Counted from the first letter of the stretch, positions 1-5,821 are shown. The stretch is 5,821 bases of DNA from Chitinophaga pinensis (GCA_945897765.1 CAMDGP010000145.1:1-5821), one strand, 5' to 3'. Numbers and translations: made by a program. The notes: a model not told the origin generated them from the sequence alone.

Positions 1-2
1 GC

Positions 3-443
3 TATAAGAAATCGCTTTCAGAGTCTTGCTATGCAACAAATACGGCAAACCTTAATCACGCTTCAGACACCATTTCAAATCCCATTTCCGAGTTAAGCCG
101 TCAAAAAAGCATTTACAAATCCTACAAACGAGCCCTAGGTTTTAAAACAACTCTTAATATCTTTCTTTCGAACATGTATAGTGAAGAAGGAGCAACTAAA
201 CTTAAGAATTCATTTCTACGTGCATACACTGGTCAAGCATTTCAAAATTGTTCAAACATACAAACTTTGAAAATTGAAATAGATCAAAAATTAACGGATT
301 TTAAAAAATTTGTAGCTGATTACAACTTTAAATTAAAATCAGGGGATCCTGATTTTGATTATTACAATGATGACCCTGTATTATTATCTGAACTGAAGAG
401 TCATTCATTTTATTACAAAGAGTTTCTTTCACTTAAAAAATAG
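3..443 (+). CDS. Hypothetical protein, C-terminal part (5' end outside the window)
   Basis: The frame is open from the first complete codon at position 3 to the TAG at 441-443, giving at least 146 residues with no stop. The ATG at 174 is therefore most likely an internal methionine, because the residues before it (such as SRQKSIYKSYKRALGFKTTL) look like ordinary protein. The visible part is rich in Lys, Ser, Phe and Tyr, is mostly hydrophilic, and is probably helical around DFKKFVADYNFKLK. It has no membrane segment and no catalytic motif I recognise. It ends in a basic LSLKK tail. The next gene starts only 5 bases after its stop, so it is very likely the upstream member of the same operon. 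I do not recognise the family. The missing N-terminus could carry the informative domain, including a signal peptide or enzymatic part. Confidence 0.75.
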   Translation, partial: YKKSLSESCYATNTANLNHASDTISNPISELSRQKSIYKSYKRALGFKTTLNIFLSNMYSEEGATKLKNSFLRAYTGQAFQNCSNIQTLKIEIDQKLTDFKKFVADYNFKLKSGDPDFDYYNDDPVLLSELKSHSFYYKEFLSLKK

Positions 444-448
444 TTAGT

Positions 449-1105
449 ATGAAAAATTATTTTGTTTTATTCATTTTATCGATTTGTTATTATGCGGCAA
501 GTCAAGATTCGTCAACCGTCTTAATTTCTGAGGTTAATTTGAATCAACCCAAATTGACAAATGAAACTCCCAACAATTTTAAAGAAAATGAAACGGTAAA
601 ATCCAAGAAAGATTCTACTGCCGAGTTAAAAAAATTGCAAGCGATTGAACAACTAATCAAAAATCTTGAACAACAATTAAAGGATAGTTTGACAAAAACC
701 TTGAAGAATCTTCCAAGTATGGTCTTTCAAGAGCAATTGGATGCAATTAAAAGCTTGAAAAGTCAAAATGATGCTTTGATTCAAGAAAAGTTAAAATTAG
801 AAACAGAAATGACAAGCCTCATAATTTATAAAAATTCAGCTGAAGCCAATCTGAATAATCAAAAAAATGGCGCTGATGCCAAACTAACTGCTCAAAAAAA
901 TGAATATGAAAATGAAATTACTAAACTGAACAGGGAAAAAGCGAAAGCTGAATCAGATAAAAACACCTTGTTAGCTTACAAATCAAGTGAGTGGGAAGCA
1001 TACGCCAAAATTTATTTGAAAAATGAAAAATTCATAAGCACTGATTTGTTTAACAAATTGAAAGTTCAAATTTCAAGTAACGCAATGCTAATTTCTTATT
1101 TATAA
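449..1105 (+). CDS. Exported coiled-coil protein, truncated by an in-frame stop
   Basis: This encodes a 218-residue protein. Residues 1-18 are a signal peptide (MKNYFVLFIL core, predicted cut after AAS, before QDSS), so the product should be periplasmic or secreted. Residues 20-55 are a Ser/Thr/Asn/Lys-rich linker. Residues about 57-178 are Lys/Glu/Gln/Leu-rich with no proline except near LPS at 88-90, and look like a long coiled coil in two segments (about 57-88 and 93-178). The ATG at 449 is the obvious start: it is followed directly by a signal peptide and lies 5 bases after the preceding stop. No Shine-Dalgarno motif is visible. The TAA at 1103-1105 is followed in the same frame by 341 more bases of plausible coding sequence, so this is probably the N-terminal two thirds of a 331-residue ancestor. 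The family is unknown; a structural or scaffold role is inferred from the coiled coil only. Confidence 0.8.
   Translation: MKNYFVLFILSICYYAASQDSSTVLISEVNLNQPKLTNETPNNFKENETVKSKKDSTAELKKLQAIEQLIKNLEQQLKDSLTKTLKNLPSMVFQEQLDAIKSLKSQNDALIQEKLKLETEMTSLIIYKNSAEANLNNQKNGADAKLTAQKNEYENEITKLNREKAKAESDKNTLLAYKSSEWEAYAKIYLKNEKFISTDLFNKLKVQISSNAMLISYL
1103..1105 (+). other. In-frame TAA splitting one reading frame (449-1447)
   Basis: The reading frame is the same (position modulo 3) before and after this codon. It reads ISSNAMLISYL, stop, TFQIQSKRLAAAEDFLY, with no other stop until TGA at 1445-1447. A one-base change from CAA (Gln), AAA or GAA would explain it. There is no homopolymer at the site and no frame change, so a simple sequencing indel would not create it. 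It is either a genuine nonsense mutation, a base-call error, or, less likely, a programmed readthrough site. Confidence 0.8.
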
Positions 1106-1129
1106 ACGTTCCAAATTCAGTCGAAGCGC

Positions 1130-1447
1130 TTGGCAGCAGCAGAGGATTTTTTATATGTGGGTAAAGGAGATTTAAAGACTGTTCAAACAGATTTTAAAAA
1201 TATTATCGACGCTTCGAAATATCCTGAACAGGCTAATTCACAAAAAGAGCTACAAGCTATGTTCGATTTATTTCTTGTCCTTACTAAAGAATTTAACGCA
1301 ATGTTGGGACCTATTAAGGATGTATCTGAATCTATCCGAAAGAGTGAGATAGATAACTGGAGGTATTATAGAATAGCTGTTAATTTCCCATACTTAAAAG
1401 CTAAGATGCAGGAGAATTACTCAAAACACAAACCTATTGAACTTTGA
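1130..1447 (+). CDS. Downstream fragment of the nonsense-split coiled-coil gene (likely pseudogene remnant)
   Basis: This is the open frame after the TAA at 1103-1105, in phase with 449-1105. The listed start is a TTG at 1130; the first in-frame ATG is at 1259. No ribosome-binding motif or signal peptide is present, so independent translation of this piece is doubtful, and translation would leave it cytoplasmic. About 105 residues are visible. They begin LAAAEDFLYVGKGD, then an amphipathic helical stretch that includes KYPEQANSQKELQAMFDLF, LTKEFNAMLGPI and WRYYRIAVNFPYLKAK, ending KPIEL. It looks like an intact globular or helical C-terminal domain with normal codon use, so the split is recent or is not a real loss. 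It is best read as residues about 228-331 of the upstream protein. The domain is not recognised. The next gene begins 12 bases after its TGA. Confidence 0.65.
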   Translation: MAAAEDFLYVGKGDLKTVQTDFKNIIDASKYPEQANSQKELQAMFDLFLVLTKEFNAMLGPIKDVSESIRKSEIDNWRYYRIAVNFPYLKAKMQENYSKHKPIEL

Positions 1448-1459
1448 TCTTAAAAATCC

Positions 1460-2173
1460 ATGAAAAAACGTTTACCAATCCTTGTAGTTTTCGGCGGTGC
1501 TTTGTTAGCAGGGTTGTTTATCTTTTTATGGCCTTATCTTTTTCCGCCTCAAAAAGCGTTGGATAGTGATAAAGATGGTTATCCGGATAAAATAGATAAA
1601 TGTCCTAAAGTGTTTTCCAAAACAAACAATGGATGTCCTGAAAAAGAAGCAAAGAAGGGAAATGATCAAGATGGAGATGGCTTTTTTGCCGGTTTTCAGA
1701 AGGATACTTCTTTACAGGATAATGATGACAATGATCCATGTGTTCCTAATACCCAATGTAAATCGTGTGACTTAGATAAAGATGGATTGAATTTTGAGCA
1801 AGAAACCCAAAAAAGAAGTAATCCAGAATCTCCCGATAGCGATGGTGATGGTGTGAAGGATGGCCTAGACAAGTGTGTTAACCAAGCAGGTGTAACAGAA
1901 ACGGGAGGCTGCCCGATAATTTTAGATGCTCAATTACGTAGAAAAGGAAAAACAATCAGTTGGAATCCTCAGATAATGAGTCATACATCAAATTTAACGA
2001 TTGTTGTTTACGATGGAGAAAACAATGAGATAGACCGAATAGAAGGGGTTTATTCAGGTTCTTCGATGAAAATTCAAAGAATATCAACCTTCGGTCACGG
2101 AAGTGCAAAATTAATCTGCAATTTACAAAACCCTAAAGCTGTAAAAATTAATAATCTTTTTTGCTCATGGTAA
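1460..2173 (+). CDS. Membrane-anchored thrombospondin type 3 repeat protein
   Basis: This encodes a 237-residue protein. MKKR is followed by a hydrophobic segment at residues about 5-28 (LPILVVFGGALLAGLF and on), an uncleaved anchor or signal-anchor, so the rest should face the periplasm. Residues 35-152 hold Asp-rich calcium-binding repeats of the thrombospondin type 3 kind: DSDKDGYPDKIDKCP (35-49), DQDGDGFF (69-76), DNDDNDPCVPN (87-97), DLDKDGLNFEQE (104-115) and DSDGDGVKDGLDKC (126-139). Cysteines at 48, 59, 94, 100, 103, 139 and 151 are spaced as expected for disulfide-stapled repeats. Residues 153-237 form a small, probably beta-rich domain (LTIVVYDGENNEIDRI) ending CSW. In Bacteroidota such repeats often serve as stiff spacers in envelope proteins, for example before OmpA-like domains; no OmpA domain is present here. 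The ATG at 1460 sits 12 bases after the previous stop. The stop overlaps the next start by 7 bases (ATGGTAA), which suggests translational coupling. Confidence 0.88.
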   Translation: MKKRLPILVVFGGALLAGLFIFLWPYLFPPQKALDSDKDGYPDKIDKCPKVFSKTNNGCPEKEAKKGNDQDGDGFFAGFQKDTSLQDNDDNDPCVPNTQCKSCDLDKDGLNFEQETQKRSNPESPDSDGDGVKDGLDKCVNQAGVTETGGCPIILDAQLRRKGKTISWNPQIMSHTSNLTIVVYDGENNEIDRIEGVYSGSSMKIQRISTFGHGSAKLICNLQNPKAVKINNLFCSW

Positions 2174-2703
2174 GTAAATCGGTATTGTTTTTTTGTTTGT
2201 TATCGATTAATATTTCTTCAGCGCAAAAATGGAGAGATTTTATTTCATCACCTCCAAACAACTTGGTAAAAAACATTGAATCAAATTTCAAATTAAATCC
2301 TCCCAAGTCATTAAACGAATATTATGCCTTCTCAAATCAAGATTTGGACACTTTCACGTTTGATATTTTGTTTGACAAAAACACCTTGAATCTGAAATCT
2401 CACGAAAAAATAAGGATCGAGTTAAGAGATGGAGCAAGAGTTTTGTATAATAGAACTGATAGTGTCGGACATTACAAGAATATCCATTATACAAATTATC
2501 CAACATGCAGTAATTGCTATGCCATACGAATAAATCTTTCAAAATCACCTAATTTATTTGCAAATGAAAGTACGTCAGATTTCTACAATTCATTAAAATT
2601 ATTCGTGATTGATGTAAATAGAAATAGCACCTTGTACGGAAATGGAACAAATGATTTGAAATTTGTTTTTATGAATAAACCAGAAAAAGAAGACGCCGAA
2701 TGA
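2167..2703 (+). CDS. Small secreted hypothetical protein with a CxxC motif
   Basis: This encodes a 178-residue protein. I chose the ATG at 2167 over the TTG two codons upstream (2161) because it directly begins a clean signal peptide: MVSKSVLFFCLLSINISSA, predicted cut before QKWRDF at residue 20. The start overlaps the preceding gene's stop, and its own stop overlaps the next start (ATGA), so it should be translated together with both. The mature part is about 159 residues with alternating hydrophobic strands (FTFDILFD, KIRIELRDGARVLYN, LKLFVIDVNRN, DLKFVFMN), suggesting a compact beta-sandwich. A CSNC pair at 114-117 could form a disulfide, bind a metal or be redox-active; nothing else marks it as thioredoxin-like. 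The tail KPEKEDAE is acidic. I do not recognise the family. Its position suggests a partner of the calcium-repeat protein before it or the lipoprotein after it, which is inference. Confidence 0.85.
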   Translation: MVSKSVLFFCLLSINISSAQKWRDFISSPPNNLVKNIESNFKLNPPKSLNEYYAFSNQDLDTFTFDILFDKNTLNLKSHEKIRIELRDGARVLYNRTDSVGHYKNIHYTNYPTCSNCYAIRINLSKSPNLFANESTSDFYNSLKLFVIDVNRNSTLYGNGTNDLKFVFMNKPEKEDAE

Positions 2704-3866
2704 AACATTTTATTTTCTTCGTGTTAGCAGTCGGAATGTTTTTCAGTTGTGGGAAGCAGAACTTTTGGAATTTAAAGAAATTAGGAGAGGTAGGAAGCGT
2801 TTCAGTAAATAACAATAATCTGGCAAGTATCTCAATTTCGGCAGATTTCATTCAAGATGGACATGATGATATTAAAAGAATTGGTTTTGTTTGGTCAGAC
2901 ATCAATGCCCTGCCAACGCTCGCTGATAATTTTTCTGAAAATATCATTGTAGAAAATAAAATTAACTTAAGTGTAAACTGGACTGTTAACACCCAATTAT
3001 ATGTTCGTTCGTACATCGAAAATAGTATTGGAGTTTATTATTCTGAACCTAAAAAAATTAACTGGATAGGTGACGCTTCAAATCTACCTTCGGTACTTAC
3101 AATTAACCCCAATCAATTCAGTTTCTTTGAGCTCACCATCAATGGCAACATTCTTTCAGATGGTGACCTCCCAATTTCCGAGCAAGGATTCTGTTATTCG
3201 CAGACAAGCGCCAGTCCTACAATTGCAAATACGATAATTGTAAACACGAATGGTAGTGCAAGTTTTTCAGAATTCCTATCTAACCTTAATGAAAACACAA
3301 CCTATTACTTAAGAGCCTATGCTAAGAATTTGCAAGGAATCAGTTATGGAAATGTGGCAACAATTACCACGAAAAACTACTATAATGTTGGTGAAACAGG
3401 TCCACAAGAAGGAATCGTTTTCTTTTCAAAAACAGATACATTAGGCGGTTGGAATTTCTTGGAAGCAGCTGCAACCGATATCTCCAGTGCGTTACCTTGG
3501 GCATTCAATGCCAATTCGATTTCAACTTCCTATGGTTTAGGATTAGGGAAAGATAATACCAATAATATCGTTCAGCAATTTGGTACTTCAAATCCAAATT
3601 ACGCCGCATTGGCTGCTAACAACTATTCATCAGTCATTGGTAGTAATTGGTATTTACCTGCTCGCGATGAATTGATGAAAATGAGAGAAGTTCTTTATTT
3701 AAATGGAATGGGAAATTTTTCAGTTGATGCTTCCTATTGGAGTTCATCGCAAGATCCAAATTTTAACACAAATGCTTGGACAGTAAAAATGTCTACAGGA
3801 ATTGCGAATCCTTCTACCTATGGTAAAATTACGTTATTTCGAATTAGACCTATAAGACGCTTTTGA
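2700..3866 (+). CDS. Lipoprotein with two FN3-like modules and a C-terminal DUF1566/Lcl-like domain
   Basis: This encodes a 388-residue protein. MKHFIFFVLAVGMFFSC is a lipoprotein signal: the likely lipidated Cys is residue 17, with Ser at -1 and no Asp at +2. GKQN follows, so surface or outer-membrane placement is plausible. Two related modules follow. Module 1 (about 30-122) and module 2 (about 129-225) share the landmarks GFxxS, PT[LI]A and YxRxYxxNxxGxxY, and resemble the FN3-like repeats common in Bacteroidota lipoproteins. Residues about 229-388 match the pattern of DUF1566/Lcl C-terminal domains: GPQEGIVFF, GGWNFLEAA, SNWYLPARDELMKM, ASYWSSSQD, NAWTVKM and a terminal RIRPIRRF. This domain is related in style to the FISUMP domains of surface proteins. 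Its biochemical role is not established; it is usually assigned to adhesion or carbohydrate contact. The ATG overlaps the previous stop (ATGA), a sign of coupling. The domain call is by pattern memory, not a search. Confidence 0.87.
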   Translation: MKHFIFFVLAVGMFFSCGKQNFWNLKKLGEVGSVSVNNNNLASISISADFIQDGHDDIKRIGFVWSDINALPTLADNFSENIIVENKINLSVNWTVNTQLYVRSYIENSIGVYYSEPKKINWIGDASNLPSVLTINPNQFSFFELTINGNILSDGDLPISEQGFCYSQTSASPTIANTIIVNTNGSASFSEFLSNLNENTTYYLRAYAKNLQGISYGNVATITTKNYYNVGETGPQEGIVFFSKTDTLGGWNFLEAAATDISSALPWAFNANSISTSYGLGLGKDNTNNIVQQFGTSNPNYAALAANNYSSVIGSNWYLPARDELMKMREVLYLNGMGNFSVDASYWSSSQDPNFNTNAWTVKMSTGIANPSTYGKITLFRIRPIRRF

Positions 3867-3868
3867 AA

Positions 3869-5170
3869 ATGAAAATACTTTCTATAATTTTTATTTTTTC
3901 AGTTTGGTTGAGTGTATTCGGTCAAGGGATAACCTGTGATATTCCATATAATCCAAAAGTTACCAAGTTAACCTCGAAAAATATCATTTCTGGCAGTGGA
4001 ATATTGGTAGCAAAGGACCTTCAATCATACAACGAAATCAGTTATTGGAATTTACCTGTATGTTATGATGATGGTTTTAATTTTTTCGCTGCCGACAAAA
4101 ATTTAAAAAATAGCTTTGACATTACAGCGAATGGAGAATATTTATTTGCACGGTCTGAGGATATCAAATACAAAGCTTTTCCAAAGGGGAATTTTTGGAA
4201 TTCCGATGCCAAGCCGAATGGGAACAATAAGATTAAAATGAATGGGATAGAATTTCAATTCAATGAACGTATACCAATATACGCAATCCAAAGTAAATTG
4301 AATTTTTACAAAAACTTGGGATTGCCGTACAATGAAATTATTTCAAAAAAAACAAGCAATTGGCAACCACTTTCCGAATATATATCTCGAAAAATTTTAG
4401 AAAAAAATTACTTAACACAGTATAAGGAAAAAGTCATCAATTTGAGTGGTTATATAAAATTTACGGATTCAGTATCCATTGAATCGAATTCTGCAAATTC
4501 AGGAAATGATAACCTGATTCGGAACATTAACGGACATCTTTCTGAATGGGCTAAGATATATCAACCTTTCTCAAAAGAAGAAAATTTACCCATACATTGT
4601 AATAAAGGATTTATAATCTCATTAAAAAAAGAAAGTATTTCGGAGAGAAAGAGTTTTTACGAACTCAATGAAAATAGTCTTACAAATGGAAACAAGTTCA
4701 ATGGGATTTTTGAATCTGAAATTAAAATACCTAACAAAGCATTTTGTAATATTGAAAACTCCAAAATTTCGATCAGCATTGACTCAGAAACTAAAAATGA
4801 AGATAAGGTTTATTTGAAAAGTATTTTCATTCCCCGAAGCATTAATTTATATCCAACGCTTGCTTTCACAGGTATGTCTCATTATTTGATTTTAAAACAA
4901 AATCATAGAAAAAAGTTCATACCAGTTCTTACAATCGGTTCAGCAGGAGTTTTCGCACTGGCATGGGGAACAAAGCAGTTATTTTACAACAGATACCTTA
5001 AACAACCAAATACTCGTAAAAATTCTTATGTAACTGCAAATACGAGTTATCATATTATGAAAGTGGCTCTTTTAACCTACACAATCGGAGTGAGTTTGGA
5101 TTTGTATAAAACGTGTCAATCGATAAAAAAACTCACTCGACTAGTAAATGAAGTCAATCCTAAAATTTAA
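3869..5170 (+). CDS. Exported hypothetical protein with a probable C-terminal membrane hairpin
   Basis: This encodes a 433-residue protein. I prefer the ATG at 3869, 2 bases after the preceding stop, over the in-frame TTG at 3863 that overlaps that stop. MKILSIIFIFSVWLSVFG is a signal peptide with a predicted cut before QGITCD. Residues 20-325 form a large soluble region of mixed strand character, with Cys at 23, 65, 244 and 293 that could pair in the periplasm, and no catalytic motif I recognise. Near the end are two hydrophobic stretches, about 350-372 (FIPVLTIGSAGVFALAWG) and about 397-413 (MKVALLTYTIGVSLDLY), separated by a basic, polar stretch with RYLKQPNTRK. A weaker one lies at about 328-343. 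The layout suggests a periplasmic domain tethered by a C-terminal hairpin. It faintly recalls the C-terminal membrane segments of some Bacteroidota PEGA or DUF5683-type proteins, but the match is too weak to name. It is the last gene of the tight cluster, and a terminator-like hairpin follows its stop by 44 bases. Confidence 0.85.
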   Translation: MKILSIIFIFSVWLSVFGQGITCDIPYNPKVTKLTSKNIISGSGILVAKDLQSYNEISYWNLPVCYDDGFNFFAADKNLKNSFDITANGEYLFARSEDIKYKAFPKGNFWNSDAKPNGNNKIKMNGIEFQFNERIPIYAIQSKLNFYKNLGLPYNEIISKKTSNWQPLSEYISRKILEKNYLTQYKEKVINLSGYIKFTDSVSIESNSANSGNDNLIRNINGHLSEWAKIYQPFSKEENLPIHCNKGFIISLKKESISERKSFYELNENSLTNGNKFNGIFESEIKIPNKAFCNIENSKISISIDSETKNEDKVYLKSIFIPRSINLYPTLAFTGMSHYLILKQNHRKKFIPVLTIGSAGVFALAWGTKQLFYNRYLKQPNTRKNSYVTANTSYHIMKVALLTYTIGVSLDLYKTCQSIKKLTRLVNEVNPKI

Positions 5171-5182
5171 ACTAATTAGAAC

Positions 5183-5821
5183 GTGAATGTAAATTTGAAA
5201 TATGGAAAGGGTTGGAAGGAAGTAAATTCTTTCTTCCTAATTTTTAACGAGTTAAAGATTTTAACTTTTACAGCATTGATTATTTTTCCATTTTTTTCAA
5301 TGTTAGTATTTGGGCAGTACACATCTTCTATGCCTTCAAATAGTTCAGGATGGGGTTCAAGTGGGAATACTCCTTTTGGTGGTAATACTACGGCTTACTC
5401 GGATTTGAGAGACCAATACATTCTTTTAGCATCTGATTTAACTGCAGGTGGAATGGTTGCCAATGACGTGTTAGCATCAATCGGGTTTTATGTTTCTGGC
5501 GGTACGACAAAGACGTTTAATGGACTAACTATTTCCTTGAAACATACAACTGCAAACACATTGAGTGCATTTAGTTCTACTGGCTTTACAATAGTTTATC
5601 AGGCAAATACAACAATTTCCAATACGGTTGGGTGGAAGGACTTTACTTTTACAAATGGTTTTACATGGAATGGCACTAACAATATTCATATATCAATTTG
5701 TTGGAATAATAGCAGTACAAGTCTTGGCTTGACAACCCATTACAGTGTAACTTCATTTCCAACAGGACCAAATAGAGAATATAGTCATTTGGCCACGTCA
5801 GGAACCGGATGTAGTTTATCA
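5183..5821 (+). CDS. Secreted surface-type protein, N-terminal part (runs off the right edge)
   Basis: The frame is open from just after a TAG at 5177-5179 to the window end, so the gene is 3'-truncated. A signal peptide is clear: KILTFTALIIFPFFSMLVFG, cut before QYTSSM, with the mature protein starting near 5315. The mature part (about 169 residues visible) is rich in Ser, Thr, Asn and Gly. It shows landmarks of a beta-sandwich domain recurrent in large Bacteroidota secreted proteins: YSDLRDQYILLASDLTAGGM, VLASIGFYV, FNGLTISLKHT, GWKDFTFTNGFTWNGTNNI, ISICWNN and GCSLS. In such proteins further repeats and a type IX secretion tail usually follow; neither can be seen here. The start is uncertain. 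GTG at 5183 and TTG at 5195 give a long leader that overlaps the terminator-like hairpin, TTG at 5276 gives a poor signal peptide, and no ATG fits. It is probably a separate transcription unit. Confidence 0.75.
   Translation, partial: MNVNLKYGKGWKEVNSFFLIFNELKILTFTALIIFPFFSMLVFGQYTSSMPSNSSGWGSSGNTPFGGNTTAYSDLRDQYILLASDLTAGGMVANDVLASIGFYVSGGTTKTFNGLTISLKHTTANTLSAFSSTGFTIVYQANTTISNTVGWKDFTFTNGFTWNGTNNIHISICWNNSSTSLGLTTHYSVTSFPTGPNREYSHLATSGTGCSLS
5214..5245 (+). terminator. Likely rho-independent terminator closing the operon
   Basis: A 9-base stem GGAAGGAAG (5214-5222) pairs with CTTTCTTCC (5229-5237) across the 6-base loop TAAATT, with one G-U pair and no mismatch. TAA and then five T (5241-5245) follow on the + strand. 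It lies 44 bases after the stop at 5170. The T-tract is short and offset by three bases, so strength is uncertain. It overlaps the extended open frame of the following gene, which argues that the next gene starts downstream of it, or else that the hairpin is a leader structure of that gene. Confidence 0.6.

Noticed and set aside
1103..1105. Stop codon reassignment (TAA read as an amino acid)
   Set aside because: TAA also ends two intact genes here (2171-2173 and 5168-5170) at sensible positions, so a changed code is not supported.
1560..1880. Repeated GATGGTGAT-like DNA within the calcium-repeat gene
   Set aside because: It is explained by Asp/Gly codons of the protein repeats, not by a separate DNA repeat or CRISPR array.
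2161..2166. TTG start two codons upstream of the secreted-protein gene
   Set aside because: The ATG at 2167 gives the same signal peptide with a standard start and the usual stop/start overlap.
2354..2548. Minus-strand open frame of 64 codons
   Set aside because: It lies wholly inside the well-supported + strand secreted-protein gene, has Cys/Tyr-rich unnatural composition and no domain; it is a shadow.
2669..2851. Minus-strand open frame of 60 codons
   Set aside because: It spans the junction of two overlapping + strand genes with good signal peptides; no support as a gene.
3863..3868. TTG start overlapping the lipoprotein stop
   Set aside because: The ATG at 3869, two codons later, begins the signal peptide directly; a TTG start is unnecessary.
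5190..5197. TAAATTTG, a match to the Bacteroidota -7 promoter consensus TAnnTTTG
   Set aside because: No TTG-like -33 element is seen at the right distance, the motif is likely by chance in AT-rich DNA, and transcripts would run straight into the hairpin at 5214.

Overview
The window is AT-rich and every gene reads on the + strand. Several features point to a member of the Bacteroidota, probably a Flavobacteriia- or Sphingobacteriia-like organism, though the exact lineage cannot be told. Starts are preceded by A-rich stretches rather than Shine-Dalgarno motifs. Almost every protein is exported. The domain repertoire also fits: thrombospondin type 3 calcium repeats, an FN3-like/DUF1566-type lipoprotein, and a Ser/Thr/Asn/Gly-rich secreted domain of the sort seen in type IX-secreted surface proteins.

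Layout. (1) Positions 3-443 are the 3' end of a gene that begins left of the window. (2) Positions 449-1447 hold one reading frame for an exported coiled-coil protein, split by an in-frame TAA at 1103-1105. As it stands it gives a 218-residue product (449-1105) and a downstream fragment (about 1130-1447). (3) Positions 1460-2173 encode a small membrane-anchored protein with thrombospondin type 3 repeats. (4) Positions 2167-2703 encode a small secreted protein. (5) Positions 2700-3866 encode a lipoprotein with two FN3-like modules and a C-terminal DUF1566/Lcl-like domain. (6) Positions 3869-5170 encode an exported protein with a likely C-terminal membrane hairpin. (7) A hairpin plus T-tract at 5214-5245 looks like a terminator. 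(8) A secreted surface-type protein follows and runs off the right edge; its start codon is unclear.

The first six loci are packed as an operon, with gaps or overlaps of 5, 12, -7, -4 and 2 bases. From 449 onward each complete gene has its own export signal or membrane anchor. The simplest reading, which is inference, is that they form or serve one cell-envelope assembly: an anchored calcium-binding spacer, a periplasmic coiled coil, a small soluble partner, an outer-membrane lipoprotein and a membrane-tethered exported protein. I recognise domains but not a named system, and no gene symbol is justified. The gene after the terminator is probably a separate transcription unit. There are no tRNA or rRNA genes, CRISPR arrays, transposases or long repeats, and no gene-free stretch longer than 300 bases.
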